Positions 1 through 13,417 of a stretch of 64,000 bases of DNA are shown here, one piece after another. The stretch is from positions 124,001 to 188,000 of the forward strand of contig JABMLP010000006.1 of assembly GCA_013176395.1 (NCBI GenBank). The letters run 5' to 3'. Made by a program: the position numbers and the translations under genes. Under the pieces are notes generated by a model. The model was given only the letters and a program-made list of their open reading frames with translations. It did not search any database and was not told where the DNA came from. The stretch is from Venturia oleaginea (Eukaryota; Ascomycota; Dothideomycetes; Venturiales; Venturiaceae). Position 1 is the stretch's first letter. Each line of letters starts with the position of its first letter.

Positions 1-1361
1 AGTGGCAATCGAGATGAAAAGCTCGAGAGCCAGATGAGGTTGGAGAAGAAGTCGTTGTCTCAATTGCGTGTTGCTTAGAACATCATATTGTCTGTTGACA
101 TTCCTAATGAGTCTGCGTTATGACACCACTGCAACAGAATTGACCAGGAATTCATAGAGCGCGGGAACCCGTCACAAGGCATCTACTCCTACCGATTTTC
201 TACCCGTGATGATGACTATGTATCTCGCCTGGACTGGGAACGTCAAGAGAAAAATGGAGTACGGTTAGACTGCTGCCTACTACTGATGAGTAGCTTGTTC
301 GGGGCAAATCTGGTCTCGAATTGAAATCCAGTTTCCAAAGAACATCTATCAGACTCAACTTCGACATCGATAGACATTTGACCAAGCAAGAAAATGCCTT
401 GCCAAAACGACGAGCTAGCTGTGCCTACATAACCCACTCATTTCTCTACCAGCCTCGTATTATGGACACGGCCTACATGATATGACTTACATCTCACACC
501 TTCCCAAAGTAAAGACACAGTTTCCTAAAGAAAAAGTACAAAATAATATTGAACTCGGGATGATGTATCTGAAGAAGTTGAGCTGCAGTGTCGGCAATTG
601 TCCAACATCAATTACAAGATCAAACCAGGAGTACCTCCAAGTTGGGCGAAAACGGAATGAAAGAGGAAGAAGAGAAGACAAGGAAGAAAGGAAGAAAGAA
701 AGGAAGAAAGATTGTACCTTCTGTAAAACCTTTGTGCCTTTCAAGCATGCAAGATCGCCAACACTTCCCCTAGCCATCAGCAAGAATAGCCATCAACCTT
801 ATCAGTTAGTTTCCTCAGACTTCGTAGTACTTGAAACAACAAACCGCGAGGTCATCAACGCAATTTCTTTGTTCATTCATTAAAGGCATTTTTCGCCCGT
901 AGTATGGATATCTTCCAGCAGCTGCAGCAACAACGGCCTCTATTTACAGTACAGCTTTTTGGGTTTAAAACCTGATACCTACATCCCCCAAATACAATGC
1001 CCGCCCATTTTCTTGTGGTATCCACCACACCACCTTTATTGATTCCACAAAAACGCCAGCTATATTTGAGTTCGTGGCCTAGCAAGCCTTCATATTGACG
1101 AAGAAAAAAGAAAACCTTGATGCAAGACGGTGAAGTTGGTGTGAGATGACCATTTAAACTCCCGATATCAAATCCCTGCCTTGTTCTTGAAAGTCTGTTG
1201 ACTTTCATGTCATATGAAATGGCAAAGCCCAGATCGATACCGAGAACATTCTGACAATTTTAAAAAAGGGTTTGCCAGAATTTACCACAGCGATACCAGG
1301 TACAAGAGGGATTATCGGAAAGGGAAACCCGGCGAGAAACACTCTCATCGAATTGCCTCTC
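1..1361. other. Intergenic, no supported gene
   Basis: I see no gene with recognisable family features. The longest open frames are low-complexity. A purine-rich tract (GGAAGAAA-like units) runs over about 655-710. The right end should hold the 3' untranslated region of the GATA factor gene, which is transcribed leftwards. Confidence 0.5.
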
Positions 1362-3115
1362 TCATGCAGATTTTGAGAACGGTGAGATCTCGCGGGTAGC
1401 CTCCTCGAGTTTGTCGTCCTTGGGTGAGTCGGTAATCTTGACCTTCTTGGCCCTTGGCTCCCCATTCGACGATGCAATTTCGGCCTCCAATTCTTCTATC
1501 CGTCTCTTTGCTTCATTGAATGCAGAGGCAATCGTATGCTCTGCCAACCTTGCTCGATCTGCCTCTTCCCGTGCCTCTTTCTCGAGTCGTTCTAGCTCGG
1601 TAACGCGGCCTCTAAACAGGTCGTTTATGACTTCGAGTTCCGACACGCGTGTTTTCAACCCTGTAACCTCGGACTGTTCCCGGCGAAGGCTTGGAGGTTC
1701 AAGGTGGTGTGCTGGAGCCACGCCATTTGATGCGGACAACGATCCATTGGTAAGAGAGGACGTGGAGGCAGCTCCAGGAGAATGAGCGCGGAAGTTGAAG
1801 GCAGGATGAGGTGGTGAATTGCCGTATGGATCGACGCTACCGTTAGGCATGTGCATGACCGAGTCGAAGAGGTGTTGAGGAGCTATGTTTTGTCCGCCAA
1901 GGCCTGGCGTGCCAGTACGTGAGAGGGGGCTGACGGATCGTTCAGAGGCTGGAATGCGAGGTGTACTGAGCGGCTGTGAGGTTGTGCGTCGTTGAGGGTC
2001 AACAGGTATATTCGAGGGATATGCTGCCGGCAATGACTGATGTGGTGGTGTGGGAGCAGCATTTTCAGTGCCAGGGCCCTGTCGAATTTGTTAGACCCTT
2101 ACGATAAAGGTTTTCAATCTGCTTTTCGTAGTATCACATCGGACTTTGAATCGAGGTTGACAAAGTCCTGGCGAACTCAAAAATTGATGCCGGAATTTTA
2201 CCGCAAGATAGGAAGAGTGTGTAACGAGCACGGGACATGAAGAAACTTACCTTTTTGACACCTCCCCGACCTGTTGTTTTGACTCGATTCCGACTTTTTA
2301 TAACGTCTGTCTTCAGGCTAATTGGCCGCGGGCGTCCGTGAAGTTTGAGGAAGAGGCCGCAGGCATTGCACAGCACGGAACCGTTCTCATCGCGTCTCCA
2401 TAATGGCGTCGTGGATGTCGAGCAGTTTTGGCAGATTGGCTGGCAATTGATGTTAGTCGGAAGAGAAGCCATGGTAGCGTGCAAAGTCAATATGGCGGGC
2501 AGCAATAATCGATAAGGGTTTGAAAAGACTTTTGAGTTCTAGATTGTCCGACGCTAATGCATTACTAAGCGATTCAACTTACAGGTGAGTTCGATCCGCC
2601 CGCAACTACAGACGGTGCCGCTGGTGTAAAAGTCATGCTTGGTGTTTGCGAGACGCCAGAGAGCGGAGAACTAAAGCGGGAAATATTAGAATTGTATGTT
2701 CTTTCGCCAAAAAGTTGCGGGAGCGTTTCGTTGGACAGCTGCGGTCCTTCTGCATCCCCAGCTCGGTTACAGCTATAGAGCAACTGTTTTTGAAGAGCAA
2801 TTTGAAATTCAAAATACACCCATCCTTTAATCCTACTTGTCCGAGATATCATACGTACCCAGCTCTATGTTCGTTGGCCATTGATGCCAGTGCGGATAAT
2901 GCAGGCAGCTGCACGCTGCTGTTCTGTTGTAACGCCGCAGGTCCAGGGTAGTAATAGCCTGATGATATTGATCGTGTCGATGTCGTCGACATTCTCGACG
3001 AAGGACGTGATATAGATTCGAGGGATGGGAGGGACGGTCGGTCTTCCATATTGAAGGATGGAAGCCGTGTTGGGGTAGGGGTGAGGACGTTGACATGGCG
3101 AATTTCTGAGCCCAT
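1362..3115 (-). CDS. areB: AreB/NreB-type GATA transcription factor
   Basis: This is a GATA-type zinc-finger regulator of the AreB/Gzf3/Dal80 group, known in fungi for repressing nitrogen-catabolic genes in opposition to AreA. Four exons are read: 3115-2859, 2670-2583, 2439-2251 and 2078-1362, giving 416 residues with phase kept at each junction. The third exon holds the finger C118-x2-C121-x17-C139-x2-C142, with the typical [15 protein letters not shown] stretch and a basic tail. A heptad-rich coiled coil lies near residues 313-380. Finger plus C-terminal coiled coil is the hallmark that separates AreB from AreA. The start chosen is the MGSEIRH methionine; an upstream in-frame ATG at 3265 is less convincing. 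An in-frame ATG at 2472, inside intron 2, could give a shorter N-terminal isoform. The family call is strong; the acceptor of exon 3 is the least certain boundary. Confidence 0.88.
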
Positions 3116-4798
3116 GGGCTTCTGGTGGGTGAGTGTTGAAGCCGTGGTGAAAGTGATATTAAGAGAAACGGCGTAAACGCGTTTCTCGATTCGATCAGGA
3201 GGTTGTAGTAGTAGTGTAAAGTGCAAGAAAGGATAGAAGACGGCAAGAAAGCTATGGGTAGCCAAAAGAGTGAATAGATTGAAACAAGTAAGAAGCCGTA
3301 AAGAGTGGACGACTGATGAATTACAATTACAGTATATTGAAGTTGGTTTATTGAAGAAGTTAGTTGGAAGAGAGAGGGAGGAAGCCCGTCATGTCAAGCA
3401 GCTGGTACTCTTTGAAGCCAGCGCCCAGGTAAGGGGCTGACGAAAATTAGCCAGGGATTATATTTAGTCAATGTTTGGATGATATGCATGTTTGCAGAAG
3501 CTCCGCCTTGGTGGCATTTGTTCTTAGAGCTGCACCGCTCCCTGAAGACTCCTCAAGATCGAAAACCTTTGACCTCCAATTCCACCAGCGATTGTTCAGA
3601 GCTTCATAAATTGTGACAATGGCTAGGTATCGAGCAAGGCTGATGCCATTATTTCGCCATCGAACACGGATCTTATCGTGGGAAGCGCGCAGATAGCCAA
3701 TCTATGTCTTCCATATCCGCCTCTACCGCCGCCGTTTGATACGCCACACCCGCTCAGGGGTCAATAGAACTCGCCAAAGATCGGGAAAAAGGACGTCCAA
3801 TGTGTCATCGTTTGAAGATTTGGCCCGGCACATGACTGAGGCCTCATCTCTAGCACCCTGGTCTATGTCTATAGTTCATGCTTCCTGTAGGCCATCCCGA
3901 GAATGAGACCGACGGTAGAGTGACTTACTACAAGAATCAACGGAGGTTTAGCCATCATTCGACACAGCGGGGCCATCAATTGAGGCCTCTCTTCCACTAC
4001 TTGTATCCTTCGAACTCCAAAATCCAGCTGTCTACGGGCAGCCTCTTAACTTGAGATCAATCTCGATACACTTCTAGCAACGCTAGAAAATATCATCAAT
4101 CGTGAATAGAAGAAGATAAACAGGGTTCGGTTGTAAGAAGGGACATCAGTTAGAGGGCCACCGTGTACGTTTAGCTGCATTGGGCATACCAAGGTTGAGC
4201 ATGTTTATCGAAATTCGTCTAGGTATCTCACGATACCTAAAATGGAAGAAGACTCGGGATGCAATCTCCAATGACCCCACAGTTTGATCAACAGGGGATG
4301 ATGATAATCTGATGGAAAAATGTGGTATGGAATGAGATAAGACACCATTGCATTGTAGTGTCAGAATCAAATCCTCTGAGGATATGCCGTAGAAGAATAC
4401 GATCTTGCCAGGAACTTATCGCTTTGTTCAGTAAATTAAGCTTGACATCTTTGAAATACTCTTAAGATGTGTGTCAATCAATGGAACCAACGTGTTGATC
4501 GATGCAGTGGCATGAAGGGCTGGCTTGTTTATCAGTTTGACAATCCATTGTCCGACGGAGCGGTGGAAATGTGTAACGAGAAGCACTGAAAGAAGTATTA
4601 GTTTGGTTTGGAAAGGAAGAGGTTTCTCTAATTATGTTGTTTAACTTCAGCCTCAGTTCCAGACTTTGAGGTTTTGTAACACACTAACCTCACGTACCAT
4701 CGTCAGACCATCATTGTCAAAGAGCTCACACAACGCCATGATTGAACACTAATGCTAATCCGCTCATTCCATACCATTCCTTCCACGTTTCCAGGACA
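3116..4798. other. Intergenic between the divergent GATA factor and LSB6 genes
   Basis: This 1.7-kb stretch separates two divergent genes and must hold both promoters and 5' leaders. Open frames here are short and unrecognised. No repeat or RNA gene stands out. Confidence 0.55.
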
Positions 4799-7228
4799 AT
4801 GCCCAAGAACCGAGCCACCACGGGCTATGCACGTCTCGCTCAAACTGAGGAAGACGACGACCTCGACGACCTCGACCTCGACCACGAAGACCCTTTCGCC
4901 GACCAACCGATCCTTTCGGGCTCAGGCGCACAGTATGCTCCGGTACAACCAGGCCGCCGTAATGAGCGCATGAAAGCCCCCAGAAGAGGCTCGGCTTCAA
5001 ATCGCAATGGAGAATCGTTTCCCTTACGACAGCGAAGCAATTCCGGGGTTGACATCAAGGCTATAAATGCTCGCCTGGAACGATGGGCCGATGAGATCGC
5101 CTCTAAGTTTAAGATGAAGAGAGGGAAGAAATCGGTGGACGAGGAGCATCTGGAAATACAACACTCGGTGTTTCAGGCTCCAGACTGGATACGGCCAGTC
5201 ACTGCCGAAGACCTAGCGACGGACCCCACAGATGGCGAACATCTGTCCAAGGAAGAGTTCGAAGAGATTGTGGAGAGTGTCAGGGTGGCAATTGAAATGG
5301 GAACACATCCCAAGTTGATCGCTCAGGGCAGTTCAGGGAGTTACTTTGCACGAAATACGGAGGGCAAGACCGTGGCAGTTTTCAAACCAAAGGACGAGGA
5401 GCCGTACGCATCACGCAATCCCAAATGGACGAAGTGGATACATCGCAATCTGTTCCCATTTGGCTTTGGCCGCGCATGTCTCATACCCAATTTATCATAC
5501 GTATCTGAAGCGGCTGCATATGTCCTGGACAGGCGGCTGCGAACAAATTTAGTCCCATACACAGACATAGTATCTCTAAGCTCAAAGTCCTTCTTCTACG
5601 ATTTTTGGGACCGAAGATCATTCTACAGGCACAAGAAGCCCTTACCAGACAAGATTGGATCGTTCCAGATCTTCCTCAAAGGTTTCAAGGACGCGAACAT
5701 CTTCCTCAAGGAACATCCGTGGCCGGACCAGCATAATACAGCCCTTCTTGCCGACGGAGCGGTAAGAAAGAAGAAGACGAGAAGATGGACAGAAGACTGC
5801 CGCCCTGGTGGGCCAAGAGACTCGGATGATGAGTATGACGATGAAAATGGCAGTCAAGGTGACGAGGTTGCAGACAGAAGGAGGATGTTCTGGACGGAGA
5901 AGCTGCAACAAAGCTTCAGGGAGCAGTTGGAGAGATTGGTCATTTTGGATTACATTATGCGGAATACAGATCGTGGATTGGACAATTGGATGATTAGGAT
6001 TAATCGAAAGACGGAAGAGGCAACGATTGTGGCCGAGCCGCCCAAAGAGAACGGCATTGCAAGACAAGCATCTCCTAGCGGAGCAAATGGGCAAACAAAT
6101 GGAACAGACGAGCCATACAGGCGGCAGCAAGAACGAATGATGGCCGTGAGCCGGACAGGCACACCTATGAATCTACCAGAAAATGAGGAAGAAGTCTCAG
6201 TCTCCCTAGGAGCTATTGACAACTCTCTCTCGTGGCCATGGAAACATCCTGATGCTGTGAGTAGCCTTACTGTATTAGAGTGTGGTCGTCGCTAATTTGT
6301 TTCGCAGTGGCGCTCTTACCCCTTCGGCTGGCTCTTCCTCCCAGTTTCTCTTATTGGACAACCCTTCTCAGAAGCCACTCGATACCATTTCCTTCCCCTT
6401 CTCACCTCCAAATCGTGGTGGGCCGAAACACAATTACAACTTCGCCTATGCTTTATGCAGGACGACGACTTCCAAGAGAGAATGTACGCCAAACAGATTG
6501 CAGTCGTTAAGGGTCAGGCATGGAACGTTGTAGAGACTTTGAAAACGCCAGATCACGGACCGTTGGAGCTCACGCGCAGAGCTAGAGTATGCGTGTGGGA
6601 TGATCTGGTTGATGTTCCTGTTGTTGTCCCATTACGTGCTGCAAGTCCAGAAACCAAAAGACGGCACCAAGGTCTAGCAGCCAGCCTCCCAGAAGAACGT
6701 GAAGAGATGGACATATCTACGGCGCATGCTTCTGCGTCACAGGCTCAACACGACCTCCTTGGTGGCTCTTCACCGAAGCAGGGAAAGGAAAACAGATTTA
6801 ATATCTCACGGCAGCGGAGTCAAGTGGATGTTGGAACGGACAGTCGAGATGATGAGCTTCAGGTTGTCGACAGCGAGCCTCTTTCACCAGATGCTGTTCA
6901 AGATTTTGCCCTACATAGCCCCTCGAAAGGACCTCGCCATCCAGGGACGTATTTCCCACCACGCAGACCTCAAATGTTTGCACATCGCTCCCGGATGAGC
7001 TATGACGAACCTCGAGCGTCATCGGCGAGACAACATCATCGCAGGCTGTCAGTCGGAAGTGGCTCGGGAGGCAGGGATCGAAGAGGAAGCAATTCGTTCC
7101 TTGATGACGGCGATGAGGGCGATCTAGGATACACTGCTGCCGGTGATAGAGAAGGAAATCGCAAAAAAGTCATCGTGGAGCGTTTGGAGACTGTCAAAGG
7201 CGGGAAGCCGTTTTTTACGTGGTGTTAA
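4799..7228 (+). CDS. LSB6: Type II phosphatidylinositol 4-kinase
   Basis: This kinase phosphorylates phosphatidylinositol at the 4-position on vacuolar, endosomal and plasma membranes. Exons are 4799-6256 and 6308-7228 (792 residues). The 51-nt intron has a GTGAGT donor and a CGCAG acceptor. Family features include the glycine-rich GSSGSYF near residue 175, the nucleotide-binding lysine in VAVFKPKDEEP near 191-202, the catalytic RNTDRGLDNW near 388-398, and the downstream WRSYPFGWLFLP and IGQPFS motifs that begin exon 2. The N-terminus and the last 200 residues are low-complexity and charged, and an acidic insert sits between the two kinase halves, as is usual for long fungal orthologues. The chosen start is the first in-frame ATG. 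Confidence 0.93.
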
Positions 7229-7928
7229 GATATGTACTGGCACGGGAAGATGTTTGGATTACTGCATCAGCGTTTGCATTGTAAGATAGACACGATTATC
7301 ATTTATGACTGGCAAGCCAAGGCGCAGTGAGGTCGCGTAAGCCGAAAGTACGTGCTCCATTTGCGGGAGAAATTGGCGGACAAGAACGAGGCGTGTATGG
7401 GCTCTTTGAATTTACGATAAAGAAGCACTATGATGGACGTCGAGATGCATGTCCACGGACTTTCAAGTTATTTAAGTTGTTCCTGAGCCGCGATCTTGTG
7501 ATGGACAGAAGTTTCAACAGAATGACCTCGTGACACGGCGCGACCCATGTCCACTCAATCGCGTCGTATTCCTCACCCTCACCCTCACCTCAACTTCACT
7601 TAGGTTTCTGGTTACCCATCCTCTCAATCTCTTCCTTCCTTGACTACCTTGGCCTTGCTCGACCCATCCAATCTCGGGCATGAATCCGGCTTTTCTACTC
7701 AACCCAAAGGCCCACATCAAAGCACAGAGTAAGACACCTCGACTTCACTTTGTGTTACCTGTCTCCATTTCATCAGCTGATCCAGATCTGCTTTCGTGCT
7801 CTTCCACAGCATTCATTTCTCATCTCAGCAGATCTAACTATCCCATCCTTCTCCACTATTTCTTTCTTTTCTTCTTACATACCCCGGCCAGAACATTGAA
7901 ACTCTCTTACAATCAATAATCTATCATC
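7229..7928. other. Intergenic, LSB6 3' region and SNF2-gene leader
   Basis: This is the 700-bp gap between two co-oriented genes. The segment before 7929 is pyrimidine-rich, which is common in leaders just ahead of fungal start codons. I see no other feature. Confidence 0.5.
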
Positions 7929-10900
7929 ATGGACGACGTTCTTCAAGCTTTTCCAATCAGCGCCAACAGCAACTTCGGCATCGCTGAAGATTCAGACTCT
8001 CATCCTTCATCATCAATGTCTCCCGAACATCTGTCTGACAGCTCATCAGAGGAAGCCGCATCCAAGAAGAAGAAAGTGCCGGCTCCCAGCTGGGGAGCAC
8101 CCGGGGCATCGGTACCCGAATCTCCTTCCAATGGCTCGCTCACGCCTATGTCCACCCTATCTTCTTCGTCCAAACACGACCCAAAGGCACTGTTGAATCC
8201 GAAGTCAAACGCTGTACCGCGTCCCAACAAGCGTGACACATCCTCTGAGGAGGACTTGAACATTGTCGACGATGATGACACTAGCGGTCTCGGTATGAGC
8301 TCCATGCTTTCACAGGTTCACGGACTCAAGAGCAGGGAAAATGCGCTTAACAAGCGACGCAAGATTGATGATGACCTGAAGATCGGCGAAGACGAAACGC
8401 GTTCGAAGAATACCAGTGAGCGCGTTGACACAGGCGGACAGATGGGACATGCCCTGAAAGAAGAGCAGCGAAGGCTTCAGGAGAGCCAGCCGGCTCAGTC
8501 CTCCTCGATGGTCGATCTTACAGGTACATTCTGCTTGAGAAGTTGAGAAGTCAGCTCCCTGCTAACAATTGATTTTAGGCGACGATGATGACGAAGAATG
8601 TATCGTTGTTGGACATGCCAACAAAATCCCTGACAATGGAGATGACCGAGAAGTCTGCCTTGGCAAGATACCCTTTTTCGTGGCTGCAAGCTTGATCCCA
8701 GGGCCCAAGCCGGAATCGAAGCTGCAACCCACAGCAACCAGATGGCCTGCGATGAAGCTCGACTATAGAGTTGGCGCGGCTCTCATCATTACTCTCCTCG
8801 ATCCTGCGCGGCGGCACTTTGCGAAAGTAGATTTCCGAACGGCAGGCGCATTGAAACCCCTCCTAGTCTCAAGCCTCGGAGTTCGAACTAAGTTCACGTT
8901 GGACGCTCGCCCACGCTTGTCCAGCGAGAATCCAGGCTCCCCAACTTCGGCTCGGATGAAGGTCACCGCGCTGCTGTTTGCTCCTCATAAGCACACTGTC
9001 CAGATAGGACGAATGCTTACGTTGAAAGGAGTGAAGCTCGAGGACACCAGCGCCGGATTCAGCTACGAGCTCTGCAACCCACATTCGGTTACTAGTGCCA
9101 ATGCTACGCCATCAGCGTCAGCTTACACGTTCGGCGCAAAAGGCTTTACCGTGGGCACCGGCTATGTCAATCGCACGAACGAGGAGGTCACAAGTGATCT
9201 GATGAATATGTTCGACTCTATCATCAAGACGGAGGACTTGCCTGAGATGGAGGGGGACCCTCGGGTCATCACAGAACTTCTCAAGCACCAGAAGCAAGGG
9301 CTCTATTTCATGACCAACCGAGAGAAAGTTCCCCTTCCTGATGCAGACAATAACGATGATGGATTCGTGCTGTGGCGCTCAAAGGTAAAAGAAAACGGAG
9401 CCAAGATTTGGTATAACGTAATTTCGGGGCATGAAGCCTCGCATCGTCCACCGCCAATACGAGGTGGAATTCTCGCTGACATGATGGGTTTGGGCAAGAC
9501 TCTAAGTATACTTGCAATGCTTGTTGGCTCCTTGAGTGAGGCTGCCAAATTTGCTACCCTTTCACCTCGCACTGCGCACCGCCCGTTGGTCCGTAACTCG
9601 AAAGCCACCTTGCTGGTATGTCCGCTCAGTACGGTCTCCAATTGGGAAGACCAAGTGAAGAGCCACATCGCACCGAATACTATCAAGTACTACATCTATC
9701 ACGGAAGCAGCCGATGTCAAGATATTAACGAGCTCGCTGAGTATGATCTGATTATCACGAGCTACCACACCATGGCAGCCGAGAAGACTGGCAAGGGTGG
9801 CAAGCGTCCAATCTGGTCAACTAACTTATTTCGTATTGTCCTAGATGAAGCCCACCAGATCCGAACTCCATCGACCGCAATGGCCATTGCAGTTTGCGAG
9901 CTGGAGGCACAGCGTCGTTGGGCTGTTAGTGGTACGCCAATCCAGAACCGGCTCGAAGATCTCGGATCGCTGATCAAGTTTCTGCGCATCCAACCTTTTG
10001 ACCAAAAAGGTGCTTTCACTCAGTTCATCGTCGCCCCGTTCAAACAGGCCGACCCCGAGATTCTTCCGAAACTGCGACTTCTAGTGGACAGCATCACTTT
10101 GCGCCGCCAGAAGGATCACATCACCCTACCAGAGCGCAGTGATAAGATCATTCGACTCGACCACACGAAAGAAGAAGCTCTCACCTATCAGTTCTTCTTA
10201 GCCGACTCGCAAGCCAAAATCAAAGCCATCAACGCTGCTGGTGCCAGACTCCGCGGAAAGCAGACCGCCAGTGTTCTCAAAACTATTTTGAGGCTCCGTC
10301 TTCTTTGCGTTCATGGCGAGGAGATGCTCTCGGATACGGACCGAAAGTTGATGACAGGCATCAGCTCTAACAACGCTATCGATCTCACTGATGAAGATAA
10401 CACAGGCGAGCCGACCATGTCACAACAACAAGCATTCGAGATGCTTGAACTCCTTCGCGACTCCGAAGCCAACGAGTGCAGCATGTGCCAGAAGAAGATC
10501 GAGCCCAACGCTGACGACGAAGATGATGAAGATTATGAGGTGCGCTCAAACACGAACACAATGGGCTATCTCATGAATTGCAATGAGATTTTCTGCCACG
10601 GTTGCTTTCCAGCTTATATGCAGGAAGTCGCGCAAGTTGTTGGCGAGGACAACTACCTCAACTGCCCGAGATGTCAGGAGTGGGTTAAAAATGTCTGGTT
10701 CGAGCTCAAGACCTCAGAATTTGTCGAGTGGGAGCAGGCTGAGGCTCGAGTGAGAGCCAATCTCAAGCTCGCCAAACAGCTTGGCTATTACCACGGTCCT
10801 CACTCCAAGACGAAGGCATTGGTGGAAAAATTGCTATCATTCAGCCAATGGTCCATCAATAACCCAGATGAAGCGCCAATCAAGAGGTGTGTTCATTCTT

Positions 10901-11409
10901 TTGTTTTTCGAACGCACGTTGGCTAATATACAATTTTTAGTGTCGTCTTCAGCTACTGGACTAGTCATCTTGACTTGATTCAATATGCTTTCGAAGCAAA
11001 CAACATCACCTACACTCGCCTGGACGGTAAAATGGCACGCAAAGCGCGCGGAAAAGCAATTGAGGTATTTCGCGATGATCCTGAAGTTCAAGTCATTCTC
11101 GTTAGCATCGGCGCTGGTGGGGTGGGTCTCAATCTCACCGCAGCCTCAAAGGTGTTCATGATGGAGCCGCAGTACAATCCTGCTGCTGAAGCTCAAGCAG
11201 TCGAGCGTGTTCACCGTCTCGGTCAAGTTCGAGATGTCGAGATTGTGCGATACATCATGCGTGGCAGCATCGAGGAGGCTATCTTAGAGATTCAAAAAGC
11301 CAAGACGGAGATGGCTGATATGACTATGAATCGCAACCATAAGGTGAGCAAGGCGCAAGAGCAGATAGAGACGTTGAAGAAGTATTCGAAGATGCTGGGA
11401 AATCGTTGA
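7929..11409 (+). CDS. SNF2-family ATPase with internal RING (Rad5/HLTF-like)
   Basis: This is a predicted nuclear DNA-dependent ATPase of the SNF2 superfamily, of the class in which a RING-type ubiquitin-ligase domain is inserted between the two helicase lobes (Rad5, Rad16, HLTF relatives). Exons are 7929-8523, 8579-10886 and 10941-11409, giving 1123 residues. The first 200 residues are Ser-rich and acidic. The first lobe shows Walker A (DMMGLGKT) near 499-506, the DEAH box near 620 and GTPIQNR. The RING lies near 832-898 with CSMC, CNEIFCHGC and CPRC. The second lobe begins with SVVFSYW at the start of exon 3 and ends with the arginine-finger motif VERVHRLGQ near 1054. In the RING the C-x-H element reads C-N-E, so a usual metal ligand looks replaced. 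I cannot assign it to RAD5 itself. Confidence 0.9.
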
Positions 11410-12432
11410 GGGCGAGGAATGGTAATGAAGAATGATGACGAGCTTGGATGATGGGATGCACAAAATTTGAGGTATGGATATATGACACGAATACGGGTTT
11501 GTCAAGGAGTAGATTTCTGCAAATTTTGGAATGGCTGGTAGACTCTTTGCACTGCTGGCGAGCAGTTTTGCATGAGCTGAGTCTCCCCATGGGACTTTGG
11601 CTATACGGAGTATATCTTCACTTGCGATTTTGATATTCTTGTCGGCTCTTCTAACGATGCTCGTTTTGGGCAGTGAGAAGAACTGTCTTTACATCTTCGT
11701 CTACGCTCGACGTTCACGAAGGCTTCGTTCTTAGTCGTTCGACGTTTCTAAGCGTTGGCCAACAGGTCTGGGCGCCCTTGGGCAGTAGCGACTATCTTAG
11801 AAACAACTATTACTATCATTATTATTGATTTTACATTTAATCTAACCACTTTTCATCTATTTTTGCGGCTGCTATTCATGACTCGAATTTTGGCATGATT
11901 CTCCGATGAAGACTGGGTGGAAAGGTAGGATACGTGTCGTTGAAGAAACAAACACGGCGATTGGAAAATCCTTCCATCATTCCCGATTTGATACTCATCT
12001 CCGGAGCGCAAAGAAAGATATAGAGTCGTGAAATATCGAGGCTCCAAACATTTCAAAGATCGAGCATGTTGCAGAAAGAGTGGTTGAAGGTGGCACCCTG
12101 GGTTTCGTCGAAGTTTCTAGCTCTATATACCAACAAATACTGCTTTCCTTTCCAAGTTACTCAATTCAAATTCGGCAACGGCAGGTTCCTGGAGATCCTT
12201 CGCAGATAGCCAAAGATTTATCGATATCAATATAGAGTCGAAGAGGTCAAACCTCACAACAGCCGGCCTACCACTTCCGGCACCCATTCTCCAACAACCC
12301 CTCACATTTTCCAAGACCATTTCAAAAGATATCTAAATTGAAAATCTAGGAACGAGCCTATCAACACCTCGCCCCTCCAACTCACTCCCCAAAATCAACT
12401 CTCACCCACCCATCCACTCAACCCATCCCCCG
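11410..12432. other. Intergenic between convergent genes
   Basis: This region lies between the 3' ends of the SNF2 and DJ-1 genes. It is AT-rich around 11810-11850 and has a C-rich tract just after the DJ-1 stop. I see no supported gene. Confidence 0.5.
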
Positions 12433-13417
12433 TCAAACCCTCTCATCATCCCACTCCCCCTTCGGAACACCCCAATGCTCAGCAAACGGATCCCATCTCG
12501 AATCCTCATGTCTCTCATACTCCAATGACATGGCCAGATCATCCGCGATTTTCTGTCCGTAGAGGTATTTCACAAAGGCGAAGGTCATATCCATCCCCGC
12601 TGCTATACCTGAGGAGGACCAGATGGGTGTTTGTGACGATATTGCTGTTACTGAGATACTTTTGCCGCCCTCAACAGCTCTGATTGCAGAGGCGGTAGTG
12701 GAAAAGCTGGCCTCGGACGGATTTCCAGTGGAGGGAATGGTAATAGTAGAGAGCCACGAGAGCGTTCTGGGGTTAGCTGGATCATCAACAACCCACCTAG
12801 CTCTCCCAACCCACCTCACATCTACCCCTTGTCTCGTGACCCACTCCCAAGCTCGCTTATTACTCGTCGCGCGCCGATGATCGAGGAGACCTGTTTGTGC
12901 TACTACTGCCGAGCCGGTACAGACGGTAAGAAGGTAACGTAGGCTCGGTACTGTTTTTCGGAGGAAGGTGTGGATTGGTGCCATGGCTTCTTGGGAACGG
13001 GTGCCTTGGCCTTGAGAAAATGGTATCAGTTTGCCACCTGTGATTTGGATGGCTTGGAGGTTGTGAGAGGAAGAAATACCACCAGGAACAATCAAGACCT
13101 CTAAGTCTTCTGGTGCATTCTCAAAAGTATGCGTAGGCACGACTTCCTCAGAGAAGCGAGGACTCTTGTTATCCGTCATGTTCGGTGGGCATGTTGAGAC
13201 TGGGTCAAGCGTTGCTGCCATCATAGACAGACTAATGGCGTAGTCGCGTCCTAGGGCATTAAGGATATCCAATGGTCCAAATACATCTCACTCAATCAGT
13301 CAGCTAGCAAAACGTATCGATGTTTATTTTGTTTTTGGAATTGCGCTTACCGAGTGCTTGGAACCCCGGAAAGATAATGATCCCATATCTTTTTGGAGGA
13401 GAAGAAATATCAGCCAT
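12433..13417 (-). CDS. DJ-1/PfpI (ThiJ) family protein
   Basis: This is a class I glutamine-amidotransferase-like protein of the DJ-1/ThiJ/PfpI superfamily; members include glyoxalases, isocyanide hydratases and redox chaperones. Exons are 13417-13351 and 13286-12433, joined by a 64-nt intron, giving 306 residues. Splicing restores the family N-terminus: FPGFQALD followed by VFGPLDILNALG. Other features are LIVPGG, the nucleophile-elbow cysteine in LTVCTGSAVVAQTGLLD, and SSSGIAAGMDMTFAFV near the C-terminus. A low-complexity insert of about 20 residues follows LIVPGG. The start is the ATG directly before the conserved first strand. The precise reaction cannot be told from sequence. Confidence 0.88.

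Noticed and set aside
482..883. 133-codon frame on the + strand
   Set aside because: It runs through a purine-rich low-complexity tract, has no family features and lies in the 3' flank of the GATA factor gene.
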